Shown: positions 37,412 to 48,032 of the stretch, one piece after another | Position numbering within the stretch: position 1 is the first letter of the stretch | Layout: each line of letters opens with the position of its first letter | Source: Nymphaea colorata | Lineage: Eukaryota > Streptophyta > Magnoliopsida > Nymphaeales > Nymphaeaceae | Direction of reading: 5' to 3' | Assembly (NCBI RefSeq): GCF_008831285.2 | Contig: NC_045141.1 | Location: forward strand, 25,526,315 to 25,590,314 | DNA: 64,000 nucleotides | The notes under the pieces: model-generated | Told to the model about the DNA's origin: nothing | What the model saw: the letters and a program-made list of their open reading frames with translations, nothing else | Database searches by the model: none | Position numbers and translations under genes: made by a program

Positions 37412-39040
37412 TCTAGCTGCCGTCTGCAAAGCTAGACTAAGGCCTGGCGTCAAGGCTTTATCGTGAATATATATATAATATAACATGGCACGCCAGTCGC
37501 CAAGAGAGAGAGAGAGAGAGGGAGAGACTTGGATACATGCACACCACTTAATTAATTAATATTCCTTCATTAGGGTTCCTGCAAAATTGATCTCCGCCCA
37601 GTTTAACAAGCGCAGCCATACGTTAGGAATGAGCATCTGGATCGGGGTTAAAATTTATTAATTTTATTTCCTTATGAAGCTTTGAAGTTATAAAGGTATA
37701 TCTGGGACATTGATTCTTGATGAAGTTGGTAAAAATTAATTTGCACTCCTCCCCTGCCGCGATTGATAAAAGACCCGACATCATACTATTACATATTAAA
37801 CGTGGGCATGACGCTCACTGATCGATTTGTCAACAAGGCCATTAATCTGAGCACACTAATTTTTCGCTATATAGATATCAATCCATGGATGTAAACGTGA
37901 TTCTGTTGCTAGAAGTAATCGCCTGAAGAATGTTGTCCAGAAATTAAGATGATCTCCATTGGCTTCTGAATCTGATACTTACAGTCTTGTTGTAAAATGA
38001 TCCGATGGTTGATTTCTAGTATAGATCTTTCAGCTCAGGTTCATGTCATATTACACAACAAAAACCGAAATGGTGATATCATGAGGGGAGAGAGAGAGAG
38101 AAAGAGAGAAAGAGGTCTCCGTGAGTTATGACTTTTATTAGATTTATTTGAATCCTCAGTTGGACATGGGCCCGATCTCAACCTACACTATATGCAAGCA
38201 TATGGAAATAATATAGTAATTTAACTAATTTTTTTGTAATAAATAGCCGTCTAGAAAGCTTGTTATATAGAGTTTATATGTGTAATCATACGACTGAGTA
38301 TACGCGATATGGAAGAAGACTGCTTTTTGCGACACCAAATAAAATTACATTTGATGTTTAAACAAATAAAAAACAATGTTTCTTATGAAAAAGGCCAATT
38401 GATTTGTGATTGAAAACTGTGCCAACGGAAATGGCAAATATCGGCAGCTCGAGGGGATATTCGACAGACTCTTTTTAATTTAATAAAATGGCGGTACTGC
38501 TTCATTCAGAGTGTCTCTTGAAAATTGATCAATTTTTATATACCGCGAATGACAAGTTTATCGAGTTTCTGTGGGCTCCCCTCTGCTTAAGTCAGTAAAG
38601 TAACTCGATGGCAAAAATAAGTTAAAGCAGACTATGCATTAAACAATTTTTACTGAAAAGAATGACTGCTTTTTGAGTTTCCTTCTTATAATTTGGAATG
38701 CTGTGATTTAGAGTTGTTGATTATTTAAATGCATACATAATAGCTCTAAACGTACTAGATGCGACACATAGATTGCTATGAGTTACCGAAGCTACCTGTT
38801 GCTTACTCATTAAATGAGTTGAGTTTGAGTTGCAGGAGCTCGACTTGCTTCGGCCATATAACCGACTGACGTTGACATGTACAACTACTTAGTCGAGCGC
38901 AACCCCTTCTTTTTTTAATCTTTGCATGTGCTTTTCCGATTTTTGAATTGATTAATTTTTCGCCATAGTAGTGATTTCAATAAAGGAATATTTTACGCCC
39001 CTTTTCTTTTTTTGCTTGACATTACGTGATATCAACCGTT

Positions 39041-39260
39041 GCTTTTTTTAGGTGAGTGAGAGGGTCAATCCGACCGCCCCTCCATTTCCCATGCCTCTGG
39101 GGTTCTGAGTTGCGTCGGTGTTAGTGATAAAACGGGACACCCTTCAACTTGAATGGCGCGCCCTACCACCTTAAAACACATGAACATATCGAGAATCGAA
39201 CTTAGAGACCTGTTTTTTATAAGCCTCTAACCCAACCAACTACACTATGCCTCTTGAGGC
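39041..39260 (-). mobile_element. tRNA-derived SINE with target-site duplication
   Basis: Read on the minus strand, the element starts near 39,260 with a tRNA-like head. Box A TAGTGTAGTTGG (39236-39247) fits TRGYNNARNNGG exactly, and box B AGTTCGATTCT (39192-39202) is close to GGTTCGANNCC, at normal spacing. The body runs about 150 bp to a short A-tract at its 3' end (about 39,042-39,049). GATATCAACC occurs on both sides (39028-39037 and 39261-39270), with similar extensions (GTTGCTTTT and ATCGTTTT), consistent with a target-site duplication. Confidence 0.75.
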
Positions 39261-40963
39261 GATATCAACCATCGTTTTGAATTTCAGGGGTTGTTTACCT
39301 TTTGTTTTCAATTACTAGGCTTCTTTTGTATTTTTATAGAGTTAATTTCTTTCTAGATAGTTTTTCTTTACACTAGAAATTTGAAGAGGTTCTTAATTTT
39401 CCACTTTGTTTTTGTTTCTCGTATTTCATCCTCCATGAAGAGTGAGAATTGCATGTACTAAGTCGCAGAATAGTTATTTGCCTCCACTCTCTGCTTTCAC
39501 GGGGCAAACAAGCTTAAACGAGTCGACAAGTTGAGCTCTAACACAGTTTGTTGAGTCAAGCTTGAGCTGAGCTGGCCTTGTGAAAGCTTGTGTCGAGAGG
39601 TCGAGCAGCATAAGACATGAGTGAAGCGGAGCTTGACTTGAGAGCTCGAGTTGGCTGTGCTCGACTTGACTCACGTGCAGTTCTATACAGATGGGGTGGA
39701 GCATAGAACCAAGTTCATCATACATTGTCTCATCCCCAGGTCCCAATACAGCCTTGACCTAATTTGATTCTCAGTTTGCCAAGTTTGCTATTTATATCTA
39801 TTTTGGTACAACAAAGGTGAGGGGCTTACCCTCCAAGCAAGCTCTTTACTTCAATCTTATTATCATTTTGAGAGATAAAATGAAATCCTCCTTTCACTCA
39901 CCCGGCAGTGATTTGGCATCCAACTGTATAAAATCGGATGCAGACAATTAGAAAATGTGCTTTACCCAGATCATTTAGCAAGTTTTTTCTCAAAAACATT
40001 AAACAATTGGTATTAGAGCTCCTACACATATTGAAACGCTTAAAAAGAGCTTTCATGTCTACAACACTTACATTATACAAAGTCTATTTTAATTATCTTC
40101 TTACAATAGTTGTAGTTCACAAGTTACATTAATTTGTTTGTTGACATGAAATATTTTGTTTTCCATCTATTAAAGAGTTTTGGACATTCGGCAACATATG
40201 TGAAATAAAAGCTAGCTAAATATATTAACAGGCTAGTGAGTTAAGCAACAGGTTGCATATTTATTTTGACTTATATGTCTCCGTTTGTGCGCTTATTCCA
40301 GATGGTAGTTTCCATAGTTGGGTATACTAGAAAATAAAAAGTTAAAAGAATGAAAGAACGTGCATTTTGGAGTTTGGACACAACGATTGGATCGGGATAT
40401 GATTTCTCTTTGGGTATAACTTAGATCTAGATTTGAATTGAATCTGTTAGACATATAATTTCAAATTATTAAATACATAAAAAGAAGAAGACTGGTATGT
40501 CAACAACATGTATGGTATATTAGAGAGATAAAGAGAAGCATGTGGACTTGGGTATTCCACACCTACTGACCCAAGAAAATAATGAAAATTGTTTCGTAAC
40601 CAAACCAACTCATTTGTTTGCTATACCAACTACTCTGAAGGGCGTTTGACTAAACGAACATTGTGCTTTTACAGTAGAAATATATATATGCTTCAGAAAC
40701 ATTTTTTTCTTGTTTCAGAAAACATATGTTATTGCTGAAATATGTATTACATGTTAAGCACATTAATTCTTGTCGCGGTGGCTGTCCAAGGAAGACACGA
40801 AAGAAAACTCTGATTAAAAAACAGTAGAGAGTTTAAGACACTACAAGAAACAACGCCAAAAAAAACTTTTAAAAATAGGAGAAGCTTCGGAGATGTTTGA
40901 ACAAATCGAGCATTTTTCTGAATTAAACAGATAAATACGTTAATAAATATTTGAACACTTCCT

Positions 40964-41069
40964 GACGAACGGGAGGTTAGCAATAAATGTTTCAGCTCTT
41001 GTCTCGTCGAACTTTGGACGAACGGGAGGTTAACAATAAATGTTTCAACTCTTGTCTCGTCGAACTTTC
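40964..41069. repeat. 53-bp tandem duplication upstream of USP
   Basis: Copies at 40964-41016 and 41017-41069 are almost identical. Each contains GACGAACGGGAGGTTA, then CAATAAATGTTTCA, then CTCTTGTCTCGTCGAACTTT. Only a few substitutions separate them, so the duplication is recent. It lies about 0.8 kb upstream of the USP start. Confidence 0.9.
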
Positions 41070-41807
41070 CAAGAACACTTGGTCAAGGCTTTGTGTTAGG
41101 TCGACAGCGCTTTCCTGGTAGGCCACCGCACTCGGACGAGATGTTTACGTAACCAGAATAGACCATGGAATCAATTATGTTATGGTAAAACCTTATATGC
41201 GTTCTGCCTTTCGGGTCAGCAAGTCCAACACGTTCGTCGTCGGGGCAACAACTCTCTCTCTCTCTCTCTCTCTTCTCTCTTCACGACTCTGCGACTGTTT
41301 CTTCCGGGTAGATCTTGGCGGCTGTCCGGCGTCCCCCGTCAGGCATAATCAAGGCAGGTTTCAGGCGAGGTACTTTCTAGTTTCTTCCCCTCAGGGGCTC
41401 AGCCCAGCCCACTGCACATTCTTCTTTCGTTTCTTAATTTTTTGCCGTTGGTTCTATTTGATCTGTTTCGATGTGGTTGGTCGCTCGCCTATGAACGGAA
41501 GATACGTCTTTCCTAGCTGAGGCTTTCAAATCGAGGTTCTTCATTTTCTTCTTTGGTTTTGGATGATGATCGATTCGCCGCGCACGGAACTCTCTGTTCG
41601 TGTGAAATTTTCTTTTTTTAAGTTGTTTCTTGATAAAGTAGATCTCTAATCTTACGGTCACTGAGAAATTCTTGGCTACCATTTTCCATTTTCTTTAATG
41701 GCAGTAATATTCGCTCTCTGCTTTGAAGAACCGTGTCGTTTCTTCTAGTAGATTTTCTGTTGCATGGGAGATCAATCGATCGATCAGTTTATCTGCTTTG
41801 TCAGGAA

Positions 41808-42986
41808 ATGGAGACGGTAATGGAGGATGAAGAGATGAAGTGGAGGGAGGTGGTGCTCCCGTCGCTGATCCCGGTGGTTGGGGAGCCGGAGTTGGAGAGG
41901 GAGAAGGGTGACAGGAGGAGGGGGAGGGATATCCTCATCGCCGTGGATCATGGCCCCAACAGCAAACACGCCTTCGACTGGGCTCTTGTCCATCTGTGCA
42001 GGCTTGCCGACACGATTCACCTGCTCCACGCCGTCACCAGTTGAGAACGCTTTTCTTCGCTTCTGCTTCCACAATTATGCTCGCTTTTTTTTCCCCCCAT
42101 TCTTGGGGCTCATCCATGGATGGCTTGACTGATCCACCGTTTGTGCATGGTTTTACATTTTCGTAGGTGTGACCAATCAGGTGATTTACGATGCGAGTCA
42201 GGCCTTGATGGAAAATCTAGCTGTCGAAGCATTCCAGGTTTCGATGGTGGGTATATCCGTTAAATATATGGTCGTACAGTTGACATAAATTAATTAATAA
42301 TTTTCTTTCAGAAGATTAAGCTAGTTAATGTATATATGAGAGAGAGAGAGAGAGATTTATTCAAGTGCAACCAAGTACAAAAACCGGTCACTTAAATTTA
42401 AACTGGATCTCTTGTTATCTCACAGGTGAAATCTGTGGCGAGGATCGTTGAAGGGGATCCTGGGAAAGCCATATGCCAAGAAGCAGCCAGGATAAAGCCG
42501 GCCGCAGTTGTTATGGGAACCCGAGGCAGAAGCTTGTTTCAGAGGTCAGCTTCTCTGTCACCCATTTGCTAGCTCTGCACGTTCTCTATTTATAATATTT
42601 GGCCTGCGAAAAGATGATTCAACCTCTAATATAGGCAGTGCAGAGGGATCTCCGCTACCCATAATCAAGAAGTGTGGTTGTCGCACGATTGAATTGATGA
42701 ATCTAGATGGATTGTGATGCACCCCTTTGTTTCTGTCGCTGGAACATGTTTGGATTCAGTTGGGGTTTCGATGTTGAATCTTCTTCTCTCTTCAGTGTCT
42801 TGCAGGGCAGCGTGAGCGAGTATTGTTTCCACAACTGCAAATCTGCTCCTGTCATTATCGTTCCTGGGAAAGGTATCTCCACATCTTTCAAAGATTCCAC
42901 TCTTGAAGAGAAACACCAAAATCATCTTTTAATATTTTCATTTTCCTTTAATTCTAGCAGATGCAGGTGAGGAATCAGTCATATAG
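41808..42986 (+). CDS. Universal stress protein (UspA-fold) family protein
   Basis: Small soluble nucleotide-binding-fold protein; plant members are often linked to hypoxia, salt or hormone responses, but no specific role can be read here. Five exons in one frame: 41808-42039, 42167-42246, 42426-42544, 42796-42872 and 42961-42986, giving 177 residues. It has an acidic N-terminal extension of about 47 residues, then the first strand DILIAVDHGPNSKHAFDWAL, a central VARIVEGDPGKAICQEAARI, and the ATP-type signature G-x2-G-x9-G-S as VMGTRGRSLFQ followed by SVLQGSVSEY. It ends VIIVPGKDAGEESVI. The acceptor at 42795 was chosen because the AG ten bases downstream would frameshift and break the signature. 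It is transcribed opposite to the flanking PDR units, with a (GA)n run in intron 2. Confidence 0.93.
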
Positions 42987-43379
42987 ATGTTCAATTTCTA
43001 GGAGGCTTGGAAATACAGCGATGGGGATTTTTCGTTGTGTCAGACGCTAGGTCGTGTGCTTTTGGTGTATATTTTGATTTCGTTTCCTTTTATTTTCTGC
43101 TTTCTGCCCTCGTTCAGTATTTGTTGATGGGATTTGTACAGACAAAGAAGAATAAAGTTCTCTTAAATAGATTGATATTCTTTTGCCATAAGTGCAGATC
43201 AGGTGGCGGAGTGTTGCAAATGCTCCTGGAAATATATATATATATATATATAAAGGTTCGGATAATCTTCAAATGACACCCAAGCTGAGGGAAGGTGTAA
43301 TTCCATAATAATTCAGTTAAACTTGTGAAATTCACATATTTTCAAGACAAAAAAATGGCCATGAGGGAGAGAAAACTAA
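42987..43379. other. USP 3' flank
   Basis: No gene. It contains a (TA)n run at about 43,232-43,252. The USP transcript end probably lies here, facing the 3' end of the PDR pseudogene, so the two units are convergent. Confidence 0.6.
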
Positions 43380-46300
43380 TTACCTTCTCTGGAAGTTCAG
43401 CTTGGATACACAATAAGCAAACAAGGAAGCAAAAATAATACAGTAAGCTATAAGAACAGCTGCCACCAGACCTAACTGTCACATTGAAACCCAAAGTAAT
43501 CTTTCAGAAACAGAGTAACCGTCTTCTTCTCTCCAAATACGTCTATCACGTCATCTATGTCACCGTACTGTGAAGTGAAATATCCTCTAAATGTCCAATT
43601 TGAAGGGCAATCGAGTAGAGCCAAATCCACCATTTTGGTATTTGCTGCACCAGCAACAAAACGTACCATTAATGACTACTGCTCGGACACTTCAATGAAA
43701 TTTCGTCTATTCTATACTAGGTATTTATTAGAGATGCATGTAATTAGTCGGAAGAAATATATAGACAGAGTGTGTCTTCCACCAATATAACATGCCTAAT
43801 CTTCAGTCTTGCTGAACTCCACTAATGAAGCATTAGCTGATGTCCAACAAGGAAATCGGTCTGCACAACACCATCACGTTTGTCATAATACTCAGCTATT
43901 TACAGTGACGTATATTTGACTCATTGATGATTGTAACATACATGTGGATGGTAGTAGAATCAAGACAGGGGGTGCGCTCAATTCCTTCCCATCGATAAGT
44001 TAAATATAAACAAGTCAAACATGTTCTTCAGGCATTCAGCCTGACTCCTTTTAAAGGCTTATGGATCTATAATTAGTAGCAATGCTAAGTGTGTTAGAAA
44101 AGGCAGTTTGGGAAGGTTAGTAATATCTGGCATGTCAGAAGTGCACCAAACATAATCATTGATATGAAATTTTGAAAAGTAAGAGTGAGCTCAGAGAGAG
44201 AGAGAGCAAGTCATTTGGATGAGTTGCTTTTACATTTTTTGGCCACGTTTCCAGTAGAGTGCACCAAATAGAACAGAGGTGAAGGTTATGAATGTGATAC
44301 GGGCCAGATTAAATGAAGGATTTCTCCGTATGATAGGTATTGCTTCCAGAGGCAGGCTTTAAACTGTCCCTACTCACTCTGCGGAAATACAGTGGGAAAG
44401 CTCAAGTCTTTTGAGCCTGGGGCTGGTGTACTCAATTGTCGGACTAGGTCTTTGTTTCTCCTGAACATAAAGGAACATTGTCAGTTTAGATCCGAGAATC
44501 ACATAATATGAAGGAATGCCTTAAAAGATGATGCTGAAACTGAAGAAAAATGAATCCCTTATTTCTTCAATTAACTCCATAATATTTTCAGGCATATCAA
44601 CAAGATAGTGATGACTGATCATTGAGTTCCAACTGTAACTAATCAGATAGGGTTGAGAAACTCAATGCTGTGTAAGCCCCAAAAGTGTTGGCAGGATCAC
44701 AAACAAATTTAACCCAGTTTGTCAGATGTTGGTGTATATTACTCACTGATAGAGGGACGACTCCTTGTACAGCTGAGCAAAATCTTTATTAAGTTGTCTT
44801 TCTACCGAAATAGAAGTAACTTCCAACACCCATGTTGCCGTGTTGTAGTTGTCTTTTATCTTTGGAATACCAAGAATTCCCTGCAGATCCACATGCCCAT
44901 GTTATTTCCCTTTGCAACTCCAATACATAGTGGCACAAAGCAAGAAGGAATGACAATACGCTGTTTTCTTTAGATCAAAATAATAATAGCAAATTATTGA
45001 CAAACTATGGAGGAGATATTATTCTGGCAGTGCAGTATCTGATCTAGTTAGAGGAAAAACGTAACAGGTGAATGTGAGGCAGCACCACTTTTTTGAGAAA
45101 CAGGGAAATGCCAAACAAGCTTCACCCATACACAGAGGCTTGGATCTTATCACCAAGCATGCCCTTGTGGAGGTGCAGATATTTGAACCTTGAATCTTGT
45201 TCCAGCTACTTCATCTAATAGGCTTATTACAAAAAATTGGTTCCTGCTCACACATAGAACTGCCTGGGAGCCAGGAGGCAAAGTGCGTGCTATGCCAAGC
45301 CTTACTACAGTCCTCAGGCATGACTGACATGATCTATCAACTCAAAGTAGCCTTATTTCCAGATTTATTGGAAGATGAACTCGTTGACCTATGATTGTCA
45401 CGTTCTCACAGACAGAAAAGCTACTTGCAGGTTGGGGTTTAGAGTTCTCTAATCCAAACTAGTGCATAGAAGTTGTGGAAGGTTCCAGGCTCATTCATGG
45501 ATGCATGCACATTATTACTAAGAGATCCGCTGCAAGTATGGTTTAAGTGGAATTACTGATATTCCAATTTTAAGGGACAAACCAAAATTAACTATCAGAT
45601 CTAAATTCATAAAAAGAAATGATCTCAAGAACAAGCACGACAGGTAACGTTATGCACTTATTTTTCTTGGCTCACCTCAAAATATTCAATAACTTTACTT
45701 GAATATGTACCCAATGGCCCGGCATAAATTATTTGGCCACCACGTTTCATCAGCACCAGCTGCAAGAGAGAAACCCAAAGGGACCTTTGCAATACCTATG
45801 GAAGGGAACCACGGGGTTTGCATTACCCTCATGAACAGCCAGCATGTAGACAGGCATGGATTAGCATGTCTTTAAACACTAAATAAACATTGCAGCAGGG
45901 ACCAAGTATGATAAGTCAAGGTGTGGAAGAATGAAATGCAAGACTACTGCATCATGAAAAGAAGTATCTACCTCATCAAAAGACTCTGAATATCTCAATA
46001 CTTGGCTGGTGGATTGTGCATACTACTGTTCTTCAGGTACTAACAACATTCTTCACAGCACGCATGACATTAGCAGCTGCCCTTGCATCTAAGCCTGATG
46101 TGGGTTCATCCAAAAATATTACAGATGGATTTGCGACAAGTTCAACTGCAATGGTTAAACGTTTCCTGTTTCCACTGTTCCATTGAGAGACCACTTACAC
46201 CTGGAATGCCAACCAATGAATCTTTAGTTCCATCAAGTTCAATGGTTTCCAATACTTCCGTTGTGAAGTCTTGTAGAATCATATGCAAAAAGGAAAACTA

Positions 46301-47432
46301 TCAGTATGTCTCAGTTTCTTAAGTACTGCATTATGTAATACAATAGTTCTGGCAAACCTTGGGTAACATGATCACTCTTCAATCAGTGAAATTTTCATGG
46401 CTAGTGAGAATTATCAATCAAATCCAAACATCAGTCAAATATGTGAGGGCATGAATTTGTGGATGTTGACATCCACATAAGCCATGGAAGTATCAGTTCA
46501 GTATGAGAGTTTAACTTGCGCTTTAGCTTACCCATTTAGTCTTTGGATCAATTTCAGGGGCCAATCTCAACCAAGGGGAGTAGATAAGAGATTCTTCAAT
46601 AGTAATATGTGGAGAATGAATGTCCCTCTGTTTACAATATCCAGATACCCTAGCAAATGTCTTCTGGACCTTAAGATATCCTCCAATCCATATGTCCCCC
46701 TCAATAACACCTCCAGTTTTTCTTCCAGAAAGAACATCCATGAGGGTTGTCGTCCCAGCTCCCACACCCATCATTGCTGAAAGAACACCAGGTCTAAACG
46801 TTCCTGTTATACCTCTAAGTAGCTGGAGTTTTTCTCTGTTACACCTTGATGTCTCATTTCCTAACAAATGATAAATGGTTCAGCAAACAGACTTTCACAT
46901 AACATGACAACAAAATCTTACAAATGATGGACCTGCTGGCAGAAACCAAAATTGGCCCTGAATAAGCCCTATATTGCCTGGCGTAGATCACCAAATATTG
47001 GATGAAAACATGGGCACTATTTCCTTGACCATGACCATGAAAAAGATTCACTGTTATATCAAGTAGAAGGCCTGACTAATGCTTAAATTGGATAGTCTAG
47101 TTTCTCATCTACAAGACATAACGACTACAGGGAAAAAGGAAGGCTGGGGACCATTTTTGTTTAAGATTACCTGAGGGGTATCAACAAGGTATTGCACGTC
47201 CTGAAATACCATCGTTAATGGCACAAAGGGCAATACCGTTCTTCCTGTCATTCAATTACAGGCTGCATAAACTTTGAGCTGTGTGAAGAATCAATGGTGA
47301 AGTGGTTTTCGTACAATAATTTACTCTCACCAGTTTTCTTGTGTTCCTCATTGTTATCCTGCCTGAACTCTTCTTTTGCTCGTAGCTGATAGAGCTTTTC
47401 CTTGGAAATAATAACATTTTTGCTGCCACTAG
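43380..47432 (-). pseudogene. PDR-type ABC transporter pseudogene (C-terminal half only)
   Basis: Homologous to PDR-A and PDR-B exons 15-24, in the same order. Recognisable pieces: exon 15 at 47432-47331, 16 at 47244-47171, 17 at 46860 to about 46540, 18 at about 46,263-45,972, 19 at about 45,762-45,680, 20 at about 44,884-44,751, 21 at about 44,460-44,232 and 24 at 43644-43380. Nothing matches exons 1-14, nor exons 22 and 23. Damage is plain. The NBD2 Walker A reads GVGAGTTT instead of GVSGAGKTT, lacking the catalytic Lys. Exon 18 carries frame-shifting changes near 45,985 and 46,170. Exon 21 has an in-frame stop after VFPQSE and a frameshift. Exon 24 is 2 bp short overall. It cannot encode a transporter; some exons still read open, so decay is moderate. 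Confidence 0.93.
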
Positions 47433-48032
47433 CTGCACCTATTCAGATGCAAGCTATTTTTGTAAGAGCCGGTCTGTCACACATCTTTTAACAGAAACCA
47501 TTTGAAGTCGTTAGCCCATGCATTTCATATTTAAACGTATGAACAAACCAAAATTTATACTTTTAGATTTGTAAACGGTGCTCATCAATTCTGATTTACA
47601 TTAAAATCAACGGTTTTTAAATTGATTGAGAATTTGTGGGGCCATAAAATCCAATCCGCACATTGAGTTTCCGATCCTTTTTCAAAATCAAAGTTTGAAC
47701 CGCCCGAACTCATCGATAAAGTCAAATCAGAAAAAACTGAGGGTGGGATCTGGTCAAACAATCATAAAACTCATTGAACGTTGGTTGGCCGAAATACACA
47801 CACATCCGATAATGTTGATGGTTGAGGTCATTGCCATTGTAAAACATTCTCATTTAGAAGAGTTGGTCCACTGTGTAAGACAGACGAGGCACCGGTGGAA
47901 CTGTTTTAGCTGAAGCTTAGTTAATCTTCTCGAAGACAAAATGTAAGCAGTCGAGCTGTTCTGTATTAGTTGAGATAAATTGAGTGAACATGAATCTGTT
48001 TGAAGAACTAGCAATCATGCGGAAAGCAATAA
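47433..48032. other. Spacer between the PDR pseudogene and PDR-B
   Basis: About 600 bp without a gene and with no match to PDR exons 1-14. The abrupt loss of homology above 47,432 marks where the pseudogene was truncated. Downstream signals of PDR-B are expected near 48,000. Confidence 0.6.

Larger units (their letters stand above)
37412..41807. other. Intergenic stretch between divergent PDR-A and USP genes
   Basis: 4.4 kb without a supportable gene. It contains (GA)n runs near 37,504-37,524 and 38,088-38,112, a SINE at about 39,041-39,260, a segment of reiterated GAGCTCGA/CTTGAG-type words at about 39,510-39,680, a 53-bp tandem duplication at 40,964-41,069, and a (CT)n run at about 41,251-41,273 probably in the USP promoter or leader. 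Confidence 0.6.

Noticed and set aside
39192..39247. Possible tRNA gene because of box A and box B
   Set aside because: No cloverleaf acceptor stem can be formed, and the flanking duplication with A-tract shows a SINE instead.
39474..39746. 90-codon minus-strand frame rich in Ser/Leu
   Set aside because: It is built from reiterated GAGCTCGA-like words typical of dispersed plant repeats; no homology recognised.
42796..42806. Alternative acceptor at the TTGCAG ten bases into USP exon 4
   Set aside because: It shifts the frame to an early stop and would remove residues of the conserved G-x2-G-x9-G-S signature.
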